Positions 1 through 10,487 of a stretch of 64,000 nt of DNA are shown here, one piece after another (positions within the stretch are counted from its first letter, which is position 1; each line of letters opens with the position of its first letter). Made by a program: the position numbers and the translations under genes. Where the stretch lies: assembly GCA_030762895.1 (NCBI GenBank), contig CM061063.1, positions 52,097,196-52,161,195 on the forward strand, in the 5' to 3' direction. This stretch comes from Sophora flavescens (taxonomy: Eukaryota > Streptophyta > Magnoliopsida > Fabales > Fabaceae). The notes beneath the pieces are model-generated. The model was not told where the DNA came from and did no database searches. It worked only from the letters and a program-made list of their open reading frames with translations.

Positions 1-134
1 TCAGGAAGTCTGTTGATTCCTCCCAAGGCTTCCTCGAGTCCTTGATGGACAAGAAGGGCCTTCATCTTGATCCTCCACAAGCTGAAGTCATTCTCCCTAT
101 TGAAGTTCTCCAAATCGAACTTTGCAGTGCCCAT
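1..134 (-). CDS. copia gag polyprotein, N-terminal fragment
   Basis: The minus-strand ATG at 134-132 opens a frame that is uninterrupted to the window edge (44 codons). The peptide contains KFDLENFNRENDFSLWRIKM followed by a leucine-rich stretch and EEALGG, the typical N-terminus of copia gag, which forms the particle that packages element RNA. The start lies 27 bases downstream of the primer site, as expected. No zinc knuckle, integrase or reverse transcriptase can be seen because they would lie outside the window. No stop or frameshift occurs in this part, so whether the whole element is intact is unknown. Confidence 0.85.
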   Translation of the reverse strand, partial: MGTAKFDLENFNRENDFSLWRIKMKALLVHQGLEEALGGINRLP

Positions 135-160
135 CGCGGATGCAGCCCTGATTCAACGAA

Positions 161-172
161 GCTCTGATACCA
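161..172 (-). other. Primer binding site, tRNA-iMet type
   Basis: On the minus strand this reads TGGTATCAGAGC, complementary to the 3' end of plant initiator tRNA-Met. It is two bases from the LTR border at 175, where minus-strand DNA synthesis would begin. Confidence 0.85.
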
Positions 173-174
173 GT

Positions 175-829
175 TGTTATGACAAGAATGCAGAATTGCT
201 TGCTTTGGCAAATGCTGTGATGTAAATTGCTTCGCCGAATGAAACGCTTCTTGAGAAATGCTTTCTTGACGTAAATCGCAACCAGTTGTTACGCCAAGAA
301 CACACAATTGCTGCTTTGACAGAAATGCTTCTTCCGACAGAAAAGCTTCTTGACAGAATTGGTGAAAACGATATTGTGCAGAATGCAGAATGCAAGAAAC
401 GAGATTATGCAGAAGTATATGGGAAAAGAAGATTAACAACAGTATGTTATCGTGGTTCAGAGCAAGTTGCTCCTACATCACACTGAGGCAAGACTTTCTA
501 TCCACTAGATCAAAAAGAATCTGGTTACAAGACTTTCAGGGTTGAAAACTAACTCTCTTCTCAATCCTCACTTGCTCTCCTTACTTGATCTCAATGAATC
601 ACTCCCTCTCTCTGGTTTGCAGTGTATATTACACTTCGTATCTTTCTCTCAGGTTTCTCTCAACAATGACTTATATATCTGTACAAACAAGTCTCTCTCA
701 AGGTAGTTACATAACAGAAAAACAGAACTAACTACCTAACATACTTAACTACTTTTCAGATATCACATAGTTGACAAAAACTCTATGCATAGCCTAACTG
801 ACTAACAGATTGATGAGCCAACTGCCACA
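175..829 (-). repeat. copia 5' LTR
   Basis: The right border is inferred from TG..CA ends: plus strand TGTTATGAC at 175 and GCCACA ending at 829. The partner LTR is outside the window, so the outer border is provisional within a few bases. No real gene lies inside; the open frames here are short and overlap on both strands. Confidence 0.6.
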
Positions 830-2990
830 ATTAATTAATAGATAATATTTGTATAAATATTCCCTGAATTACCAGTATTCTTTTTTTGTTTTAGATGTAC
901 AGGACATATTACAAAAAGTGAGCGATGGTAAACTTAATTAAAAAAGTAACGATTTATATATTAATGAAACATACACATATAAATTATAAAATTATTATAT
1001 CACAATTCATTGACTTTTATGAGTATTTATCAGTTACCTCTTTTAATTTTTAATTATACATATCCTTTTTATATATATATTAAAGTTATAAAAACATACG
1101 ACATTTTTCTGTGATAAGTTTCATTCACAACAAGCATGTATCAAGTAAGTATATCCTATCTGTTGCTTGATTTTTTCAAATAAAAAATTAAAAATGTACA
1201 TCCACATCTCAATTAAAAATATAGCTTAAATTTGACACATTCACGACATAAAGTTCTTTATACTGACAATCAATCACAAATCATTATATATGTTACTTTT
1301 AAAATAATTATTATAAGAGTCAAATATTTTTAGTGATGTGATAATTTATTATTAGTTGACGGTGTAAAAATATTTACACTGATAATTCATGCCAATTAAA
1401 TCGTTAAAAATATAGACTAAAAACTTAAGATGTTTTAAAAAAAAAGTTTGAATTTGGTGATGCATAATGATTATATTAAAACACGATATAAAATTAATTT
1501 TAAAAATAACATGTCTTATATAAAAGCAATAAAATAAAAAATACATAACTTGTAAAAATTAACTCCCGAAGTCGAGATTTTCATCTATAATAGTATAGAT
1601 TAGTCACTTGATTAGATATTAAAAAAAAAAAGTTAGAATAATTAATATGTAAACGTATTCGTTTAAGAATTTAACGATAAATTTATAAAATATATTTTTC
1701 ATTTAAAGATAAATTTTTAAAATAAAATACCAATAGGAGTTGACTCATTTAGTCAACCTTCCTCTCATCACACAATTGCATGATTTGAGTTCAAATCTTA
1801 AAATCTTTTTTATATGTGATTCTACTATAAATCTTCGTCGAATTGGTACTTTGTCTCAACCTTAGAACGAGGTACTTTTGTCATCAAGTTTGAGAACTAT
1901 TCGTTCACATGCATCCACAAACAACCCTTTTCTTAAAAAATTCATATTTTCGATCCATTCTCTTTTATAAAATGGTTAGGAAAATGAGTCATTATTTTCT
2001 TAATTACTCTTTTGTTAAAGGAAATTATATATAAGATCATCCTGGGAACAAAAAAATGATGTGTTCAATTATTGTCCATACAACATTTCAAGGGTCAAGT
2101 TTTATTAACGAGTTTGTTTTTGTTGGATGCATGCAGCTTTTAAATTTTGGAAGAGGCAAAGTTGATTACCATGCATATATATATATAAGTGAATATCCAT
2201 ACATGGAAAAAGATGTTTAGTTTACCCTAAATGCAATGTTTGATAGATTCTTTTTAATTATTGGCTGGTATTAAGTTGAGCAACTCACGTGGAGTTGCTA
2301 AAATCATACAATCAGGATTCAAAATGAATCCTTAAGCTTAATGGTGGGTGGGCCTCAAATGTTTTTTTTTAAGGATAATATTATTATAATAATAAGATAT
2401 AATGAAATAGGTCAAGTGGTCAATTGGCTTTGCTATATATATTTTTCACTGCCCGCAAAACCATTTGGGGAGAGGTCCAGTGCCGCAGGGGGATTTTTGT
2501 GACGTGATTTCTTTCAATTGCGGTGCGAGCGTAGAACTGTACAGATCACGAACGTCAATATTGATGAGAGAGATTTTCGGTGAAACGCTTAGATTTATCT
2601 TAAATAATTTTTAGAGTTTTTTTTTTTTTGGAGTTATACGAGAAATTAGTAAATATCCTCTCTTTTTTTCTTAAACTTCAATAATATACACTTTAAAAGA
2701 TTTGAGTATGAAAATAATGGGTAATTATTCGGGGTTTTGTCATTAAAATGAAATTGACGTTTTAATTATGATTAATTATTATGAGATTGAATATTTACAT
2801 ATTGAATGATATTATTATTATTATTATTAGTTATGCATTTTTGTGATATGTGATACCTTAATGTTGTTTGATATGAACTTGATGAATATTAATACATGTA
2901 ACATGATGTTATGTATTGATCGGTTATTTTGGAATGACTGTTGAGTAATTTGCGTGTGTTTGGTTATCTCTTTTGGGAGGGACAATCGGT
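830..2990. other. AT-rich intergenic DNA, no gene seen
   Basis: There are no open frames with protein-like composition. A hairpin-ended MITE terminus occurs near 1353-1395 (GACGGTGTAAA paired with TTTACACTG), the same motif as the MITE at 47551. The rest is AT-rich with short homopolymers and a short TA run near 2179. Confidence 0.6.
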
Positions 2991-3272
2991 TGAGATACCT
3001 CATTCGAGGAGACGGCAAAGGGCCTAACTCGTAGCGATGGCAAATTGGCCTAATGCGAGGCAATGGTAAATGGCCTCCCTTAAGGAGAAGGCAATAATGA
3101 TTATTGCAAGGTATGGGTACCTCCTTCGTAGAGATGACAAAGGATCTAACTCGTAGCGATGACAGATTGGCCTAATGCTAGGCGATGGAAAAGGGCCTCT
3201 TACATGGAGAAGGCAACGTTGGACATTGCAAGGTTGCAGATACTTCCTTCGTAGAGATGGCAAAGGGACTCC

Positions 3273-4537
3273 TGATCAGCCTCTGGCTAACTAGTTTTAT
3301 AACTAGTAAGATCATGGTTTTTGTGCTAATTATTCGAGTTTCAATCTCGTCTTAGCCCAGATTTGGATTTAACTGTCCTCAAGCAACATTTTGAGTTTCT
3401 TAAGTAGTTTAGGACATTTTAGTTAGTTTTTGAGTCAAATAAAGCATTCACTGTTGTCTCATGTTTTCAGGTTAAAAGGGGAAGCACTTAGAGCCAATGG
3501 AATGAAGGAAACAGTGGAAAATGCAATTCTGGAAGTATTCGCCCCACGAGAGGTTACTCGCCCCACGAGTCTGAAGGCTGACTGTGCCAGAGAAAGCAAC
3601 CCTTTCTGTCTCGCCTCGCGAACCATGTCTCGCCTCGCGAGACTGAAGACCAGAAGCTATCACGCCCAGGCCATGATACTCATCACGGGCGTAATGAGAA
3701 GATCCTTTTCTGTCTCGCCTCGCAAACCACTATTCGCCTCGCGAGAATCCAAATTCAAACTGGCGCCATTCTTAATATTCGCGTCGCGAGAGGCTATTCG
3801 CCTCGCGAGCGGGAGCAGATGCTGAAGGATATAAATTGCTGTTTTAGGGCAGATTGAAGGAGTTTTTTTTAACATCTTCTTTTCTTTTTAGATTTGTGGG
3901 CTGCGAAAAAGGTTGAGTGTTCTGCGTTACGCTTGTAATGGAGAACTAATCTCCTTTGGTTAATCTGCTGTAATCGGTTTCCATTGCCTCTTGAGTTCTG
4001 TAATTCCCAAACTTATTGCTATTCTCTTTCAATATAGTTCTATATGTTCTGTTTGCTTAATTCAGGATTGTATAGAATATGTATTGATTTGTTTCGATGA
4101 TTGTGTGTTCCTATACTTAATCGCGTTTGCTTAATTCGCGTGTGTTCATTCGTGTTTGCTTAATTCACGAGAGCTTCATCCGTTTGCTTAATTCGGAATT
4201 AGGAACATATATCTCGTAGTGCCAATTTCGCTTGTTAATTGCTGCTACAATCGAAAAGGGATTAGAATCCGCTTAGGGCATGGAATTGTATGAACCAATG
4301 ATAGTTGGGAAACTGAGAACAGTAAATTAATCGTTTTTAGCCTATTTGATAATCACTTTATTTGCATTATTTTCTTTACTGTTTTCTAAATTGAATTTCA
4401 AATCTCAAACCCCCCAAAACTGATTTTTCTACGAATAACAATCCAAGAGTCCTTGTGAGACGATACTCGAGTTGTCGCTCCCTAGCTACATATTTTTCCA
4501 ATCACTCGCTTTTTGACGCGTGCGCGACAGCGTGTCA
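3273..4537 (+). mobile_element. Solo LTR, Athila-type family
   Basis: The element is 1265 bp, starts TGATCAGCCTCTGG and ends GACAGCGTGTCA. It is flanked by a perfect 5-bp duplication, ACTCC, at 3268-3272 and 4538-4542. There is no internal region. Its sequence matches the LTRs at 15072, 23316, 26893 and 35209 in order: start block, U3 palindromes, TATA box, and the ACGCG..GCGACAGCG end block. It is therefore a product of recombination between the two LTRs of a once complete element, which inserted into the 122-bp tandem repeat. Confidence 0.92.
3539..3835 (+). promoter_or_regulatory. U3 palindrome array and TATA box of the solo LTR
   Basis: Four pairs of TCGCCTCGCGAG-like motifs lie between 3539 and 3809. 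A divergent CACGG..CCGTG dyad at about 3659-3692 sits between the second and third pair. TATAAA follows at 3830-3835, about 20 bases after the last motif. The same order is seen in the other LTRs of the family. Confidence 0.7.
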
Positions 4538-4586
4538 ACTCCTACGAAGAGAAGGCAAATAAGAGGTCATTGCACTCATACGTTTG

Positions 4587-5570
4587 TTTTGATTGATATG
4601 ATTGTATGTGTTGTGGTTTATTTACGTGATTAATTGAATACTTTGGAGATTACATTATTTTGAAAATGACAGATTACTATGATTGTTTTTCCTGTTATCG
4701 TGTCGGTTTAAAGCAACATCTTTTTAAAAATCTTTTAGAATTTTGTTTACTTACTGGGATTATAAATCTCATTAGTAATGTTGCCTTTCAGAGTTTACAG
4801 GTAATGAGATAAATGATGCGGCGTCTTGAAGATATTAGTTATAGTTTATTTTATTTTATTTATTTCTTTTGGGTTTATTAGACGCTTGTGTTTTGAGGCA
4901 AAAACAACATTAAAAAGGTTATGTGGTTTTCATTAATTAATATTTATGATGCTCTATTTTATTTGGATGTAATGGTTTATTTAGCATTATTATTTTATTT
5001 AATTATTTTAAATATACGAGATACTTTTATACTTAAATTTATTTGTGAACAATTTTATGACTTGATTATTTAAATTGTAGGTTTTAAAGGTTTTTATAGA
5101 GAATTAATTTGGACTTCTAATATAACGAATGGTGTTACAATAATTCTACCAATTGTAGGGGGCCTTTTTGGTAACCATAGTATATTCATTATATACATAA
5201 AAGCACACATTTGTTTTGATTGTGTGTTTGAATTCAAGGCGGAGAGTAACAGAATTGATTGTCCATTGTCATACGTGATTTTAGTAAAAATGTGTTTGAT
5301 TATTGTCAGTCAAAATTGGTTTTGCCTTCAAACATGATTGTAATAAAAGACACGGATAAAGTAACTTTTGCGATGGGTTGAAAAATTTAAACAAACTTTT
5401 ATACACTTGCTTTTAAAATAAAAACATCAAAACATAAAATACATCACCTAAACTTAATTATAACCAAATTAAATTTATAAAATCAATTTCATTCAAAACC
5501 AAGATTATGAAATATTTATCGGAACACACTAAATTCTAGTTTGAGAAAAACTTTCAAGAAGTCAATTTTT
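4587..5570. other. AT-rich DNA, no gene seen
   Basis: No coding frame, RNA gene or clear element border is visible. The segment ends at the CACTA terminus at 5571. Confidence 0.5.
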
Positions 5571-5975
5571 CACTAGTGCAAAGTATGTTTTTAACATCGG
5601 AGTTTCCACTTCAGTTTCCGTAAAACCGACGTGTAAAACGAGGCGGTGATATTTTTGAAATTAAAAGCAAAGGATTCCACATCGGTTTAAAAAATAACCG
5701 ATGTGTTAACATTTTCCACATCGGTTATTTGTTAACCGATGTCTAAAATTAAAACAAAAAAAAATTAAAATTTAAAAATTGTATCTTTCCACATAGGTTC
5801 CTAATGAACCGATGTTTTATTTATATTATCCACATCGGTTTATTTGTAACCGATGTAATAAATTAAAAAAATGAAATTTTAATTAAATTAAATCGTAAGT
5901 TCTACATCGGTTATTTTTAAACCGATGTGAAATATGGATAACCACATCGGTTTTTTCTAAATCGATGTGTAATAT
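5571..5975 (+). repeat. CACTA left terminus and subterminal repeat array
   Basis: After CACTAGTGCAAAG, short inverted motifs such as CCACATCGGTT and AACCGATGTG recur about every 30-70 bp. In this superfamily such subterminal motifs bind the element-encoded DNA-binding protein. Here they form many possible small hairpins. The three bases before the terminus are TTT, a possible 3-bp target duplication that cannot be matched at the decayed right end. Confidence 0.85.
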
Positions 5976-6740
5976 TTGACAAAACCCTACTTTTTGTCAT
6001 TCCTTCCATATGTTCCGCGCCCCTCTTCCATTCCTTTTTGTTTTGTGCTCGTGACTTTCTTCCCTAACTCTCTCACTGCTCTATGCTCCCCCAGTCTTTA
6101 GTTTCTGAAAACCCTAAAACACAAAACACTCATCTCTTTCTCACATCGAAGCAATCCCTCCCTCTAGCGGCTCTCTTTCTACCTTCACGCAAGCTCCCTC
6201 ATCTCCTCTGCTAACGCGCGGTCTGTAACATTTCTGGTCTCCAAAATCGTCTCTCATTCTCACCGCGAAGTTCACTCCCTCTAGCCTCCAAGCTCCTTCG
6301 TTCCTTCAATACTCTGCTTTCGCGACCTGTCTCCTTCCCACCATTGTTGAAGACGGTGGTAAAGACGATTGTGACAAGCCTCGTTAAGGTTATCTTCATC
6401 TCCTTTTTTTAAATTAGCTTCTGGGTTTTTTATTTCAAGCTTGATTTTGTGTGTTTAGGGTTTCTTCTTTTTGGGTTTCTATTTCTGCTATTATTTATCA
6501 TTTAAGAAAAAGATTTTTCTACGAAAATCAGCTTGTGAAGTTTGTGTCTTGAGTCCTTGTTCTCTGTGTGTGTGTATATATATATATATACATAAATATA
6601 ATATACTTGCATGTGTTGTTATGTGTGTGAAGTGTTATAAAGTGTGAATCTGTGTCTAATCCACCATAGCGGAAATGGCTCCAAGACTGGATTTTTCCAA
6701 TTGGTGGACAAAGGATACACAAAGGAACACAAGTGGTGGT
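5976..6740 (+). other. CACTA 5' leader region, no coding sequence seen
   Basis: This stretch is pyrimidine-rich (many CTCC and CTTC runs at about 6000-6400), as expected of a transcribed untranslated leader. It contains a short GT/TA microsatellite at 6563-6591. The only open frame is a minus-strand 62-codon shadow. A captured host leader cannot be excluded. Confidence 0.45.
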
Positions 6741-7013
6741 ATCACGCGTCACGGCCGTGATGCCTGTCACGGCTAGGCCATGACGGATTCTGCCTTGGAA
6801 GTTGCTTCACCGGTTGTCTGTCACGGCCGTGACCACCATCACGGCTAGGCCGTGATCAGTTCTGCCTGTGAGGGTCTAGTTCATTTGGCATGTCATGGTC
6901 GTGATGGATATCACGGGCTGGCCGTGACCAGTTCTGACTTTTCCATTCTTTATTTTCAGCTCTACTCTACCACGGCCGTGATGGCTGTCACGACTAGGCC
7001 GTGATGGGCTCTG
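6741..7013. repeat. 72-77-bp minisatellite of CACGGCCGTGA palindromes
   Basis: Four units start at CACGGCCGTGA-like cores at 6750, 6822, 6894 (CATGGTCGTGA) and 6971, with spacing 72, 72 and 77. Each unit carries a second dyad, TCACGGCTAGGCCGTGA, about 17 bases on, followed by GTTCTGCC-like sequence. It lies inside the CACTA element but outside any LTR. The same double dyad occurs once in each LTR of the minus-strand element, at about 8137-8173 and 12996-13031. Confidence 0.8.
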
Positions 7014-7153
7014 TTTGGCTCATTTTCTTCACTTTTCAAGCCCCATCTTCATGCAAGCTACATAATTAGTAAAGCCTTAGTTTCCCGTTTGAGATGCAAT
7101 ACTAATGAGCACATGTGTACGTGCTTAATGTACCGCTCATTGTGTTGGATATT

Positions 7154-8572
7154 TGTTGAGTCACCGGCAAGTGTACTGGGTCGTCGCAAGTAATAAAATA
7201 AACACGGTAAGAATTTACCGAGGTCGAACACAAGGATTGGGCTACCAATTCAACTAATTCGTGAGAAGTTCGATACGTTTGGTCAAGTAACAGAAGGTGG
7301 TTGAGAGAGAGAAAATAGGATCACAATCAAATTAACAAATCTAATAAAATCAAGGTATTAAAATCTGGAATTAAAATATCTAAGGTCTCAAATCCACCTA
7401 CCCAATCATGCGTAGTACCCCAAGTGATGCTGATTCTTTCCTAAGTTCAATTACAATGTCAACCAGGACCCCCAAATTCTCCTATATCCACTGTCGTGCT
7501 CAATAGGACGTATTCGATGATTGGATTAATTACTTACTAGGTCTCATAATCCTAATCATCAAACTCTATTAATTCTTGTTCCCTATAAGGTTGCACCGAT
7601 CTCCTACTCACTCTCGTGCAATAGTCGATCGATGATCCCAATTCAAGTTCTAAAACGCGAATTGCCTCCTAAGCCTCATCACGTTTAACTAGTCAATCAC
7701 GCATGCATATGATCAACACAATCAAATCAGAATTGGAAAACATTAATTGAAAGAAGGGAGAAAGATATACATCACATCGAATCCTACACCGCCATGGGTG
7801 GCTTCATTGATCTCTCAGACGAGGGGATTAGTTCCTCATGCTCGTAAAGACAGACAAGCAATCGGACCTAACGACCATAATAAAATAAGAAAAAGAAAAG
7901 AGGAGACGCAGCTCCAAAGAACAAGAAATTCAGCCAAAAATGCTACTCTAGCAGTGGAGAACCAAAAGCTCTTTAGATCTGATCTAAAACAGCAATATAT
8001 AGGGATTCTGTTTCTCGCCCGCTCGCGGGGCGAGCAAGCTTTCGCGAGGCGAAAATTATTTTTGGCGCGCTTTCAAATTGGCCTCTCGCGAGGCGAGAGA
8101 AAGTTTCGCGGGGCGAGACTTCAATTTCCAGTCTGACACGGCCGTGACCTTCATCACGGCTATACCGTGATGGTCTCTGTCCTCCAGGTCTTCATGATTC
8201 GCGAGGCTAGAATCCTCTCCCGGGGCGAGACAAAATTGATGACTGCTTCTGCTTCTGCTTAGCTGATCTTCAGGCTCGCGAGGCGAGCATCCATTCGCGG
8301 GGTGAGTATCTCCAGAATGGCAATTTCCACTGTTTCTTGAATTTCCTTGACTCTCGGAGCTTCACTTCTAACTTGAAACAATAAAAAGAAAGAAAAAGCG
8401 TAATTCTATTCCAAATAGACTAAAAACTACTAAAAATACATAAACCGAGTCAAAGTCTAACTTAGGAACAAAACAATGTCAAATTTGGGCGAAAACGAGA
8501 TTGAACTCGAATAATTAGCACAGAAACCACAGTCCATCTAATTATAAAACTAGATAAGCCAGAGGCTTATCA
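7154..8572 (-). repeat. 3' LTR of the minus-strand element
   Basis: On the minus strand it starts TGATAAGCCTCTGG at 8572 and ends GGTGACTCAACA at 7154. It is 1419 bp against 1411 bp for the partner and differs only at scattered sites by eye. A TATATAT box at about 7995-8001 (minus orientation) follows the palindrome array at 8013-8310. The 129-codon plus-strand frame inside is a shadow. Confidence 0.92.
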
Positions 8573-10438
8573 AAACACCCCAAACTTAAACATTGCTTGT
8601 CCCCAAGCAAGCTAAAACTCAAAAAGGACTCAAGACTTGGCAAGCTTAAGGGATTCAATCGATTTCGCACAAATTTCATGCAATCTTAACAAAACAGTTT
8701 TTCTTCAATGATTTCCCCCTTGCATCAATGTAATCCCCACATTCATTTACTTTAAATAATTGAGAACTTCATCATTCATGCAATCATTAATCTAAGTTGA
8801 GGATCAAAGTCACACACAAAAGGGAGATCACCAATTTCAAACAATTGCCTTCCTCACAAGGGTATGTAAAATTTCACTCATTCGCTCAAATTCGTCTAGG
8901 CTATCAACTTTTCACTCAATTTCACATATCAAGAGCACTTTCCATGGATTTGATTTTCATCTCAAAAATGGTTCCCACGAAAACATGCATGCAACATCAG
9001 AAGGTCTTATAAAGGTTGTAATGGGGCCTGACTGAGGGTAGGATATTCAATGATACTAGGCTTAAGTCCCTAGGAACTAAGAGAGCATGAGCATTTGACA
9101 CATATTCCACTCAAATTCCTTTTTCCATTTTTCTTTTTGCCTCGGGTGACTACAGCCTTTTCCTTGCTATTTTTTCTGTTTTGCCCCTTTTCTTTTGGCA
9201 ATTTTTTTTTCTTTCTTTTCTCTCTTTTTTTTTCACCTTGGGTTTCAACCTTTATTTTTATTTTTCTCAACCCAAAATGACATATCACCTTGTAGTCACC
9301 CCAAACTTAGTTTCTCACAACCCTTCTCTTGCTAAGCTTCCATGCTCTCCTAATCCTAAGATTGGGTTAACATGGTTTTTCAGATTTTTGGCTTATAATA
9401 TAGGGTCATCAAGAAACAATAGGCTAATTAGGCTCAATGTGGCTAACTATGGAACATGCATTAGGGATGGTTCTTTTTAGGCCAAGAAGCTATTTCAAAG
9501 AAAATTGCCTAAATCATTTGATGCAACACATAAACATGCAAACCATCAAGAGATTCAAGCAAATCCGGGAAAGTGCAACTTAAAAGTAATTCACAGAATC
9601 AAAAACAAAGTTGGAGGCTCAAATTCCTCACCTGGACATTCTTTGAAAATTGTTTGACCGAGATACAATTCCTAGTGTGTGCACCCCCTCACCCCAAACT
9701 TGTCATAAATCAAGCAATCACAATAAAATTACTCAAAGTTCAATTTTCAATTTTTCACATGGGGATCAACTTTTCTATTTTCAGAACCTAGGGGGAAATC
9801 ATCAATGGTCAAAATAATTCATGCAATCAATCTATGCTAAATTTAATTAAAATCCAACAAGCTTGCCGACACGACATTCATACGCAAACTCTTGATCTTC
9901 TCAAATTATTCAAGAGTGACAAACAAAAACAAAAACACAAACAAAACAAAGAACAAAAACATCAATTGGTTCCCTCCCCCACACTTAAAGCATACATTGT
10001 CCTCAATGAAAGAACACAGATATATAAAATAAGAGTGGGGAAAGGAGAGGGTGCTCCCTGATCAAATACTAGTGGAGGTGGCCGCTTCCACGAAAAGTTC
10101 TTCTACGGTTGCATCCTCATCCAATTGTTCCCTCGGGCACCCCTCTGTTGGGCCAAAGGCCTCTCCTGGAAGAAATCCTGCAAATCAAAAACTTAATTGC
10201 AGATTCGCGAGGCGAGAGATAACTCGCGAGGCGGATATGGAAAATTGTTCTTCACACTTTCCAGAATCGCGAGGCGGGTAGTATCTCGCGAGGCGAATCT
10301 GGAATTCCAACAGATGATGATGCCCAGAATAGCGAGGCGAAATCAGTCCTCCCGATGTGAGACAGAAGCGTGAGCAAGCCTATGAGATTCAGGGCTTCTG
10401 TCTCGCGTGGCCACTGTGGATTCTGGTGGAGAATCAAG

Positions 10439-10470
<32 letters not shown>
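8573..10470 (-). other. Conserved 3' non-coding region of the minus-strand element
   Basis: On the minus strand this corresponds block by block to 21896-23315, 29425-30897, 33794-35201 and 37542-38982. Shared blocks include the GTGGGGGAGGGAAC purine run (about 9970), several AAGTTTGGGG motifs, an A-rich tract (about 9160-9260) and the hairpin-polypurine end (8573-8620). No long reading frame exists in the element sense. A (TA)n run lies at 10442-10471. The part 10080-10440 additionally carries CTCGCGAGGCG palindromes like those of the LTR promoter. Confidence 0.75.
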
Positions 10471-10473
<3 letters not shown>

Positions 10474-10487
10474 GAAAATGAAAGAAA

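Larger units (their letters stand above)
1..829 (-). mobile_element. Ty1/copia retrotransposon, 5' end (runs off the window)
   Basis: Read on the minus strand this is a 5' LTR (829 to 175), a primer site matching the 3' end of initiator tRNA-Met (172-161, GCTCTGATACCA on the plus strand), and the start of a gag gene that leaves the window at position 1. That order and primer are typical of plant copia elements. Only the first 44 gag codons are present, so lineage, completeness and target duplication cannot be judged. Confidence 0.85.
2996..4586. repeat. 122-bp tandem repeat split by a solo LTR
   Basis: Unit 1 is 2996-3117 and unit 2 is 3118-3240. Unit 3 begins at 3241, is cut at 3272 and continues in a shortened form at 4538-4586. 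Units share TAACTCGTAGCGATG, TTGGCCTAATGC and GGAGAAGGCAA blocks. The units are not open on either strand over their full length. Their origin is not recognised; they could be a piece of an older element. Confidence 0.75.

Noticed and set aside
161..172. tRNA-like sequence GCTCTGATACCA and the TGGCGCCGTTG sequences
   Set aside because: Only the 3' end complements are present; they are retroelement primer sites, not tRNA genes.
62..439. 125-codon minus frame across the copia LTR border
   Set aside because: It crosses the primer site and LTR in a different frame from gag and has no domain.
3539..3811. Regularly spaced GC-rich palindromes resembling a CRISPR array
   Set aside because: Spacers are uneven and shared between copies, the genome is a plant, and the motifs sit in LTR promoters.
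3430..3825. 131-codon frame and similar frames over the GC-rich palindromes (15298, 27165, 35493, 40477)
   Set aside because: Arg/Ser/Ala-rich peptides such as ASREAIRLAS are translations of the CTCGCGAG motif in U3, not genes.
7747..8136. 129-codon open frame, repeated at 12606-12995
   Set aside because: It lies within the LTRs, antisense to the element, and its two copies exist only because the LTR is duplicated. No domain is visible.
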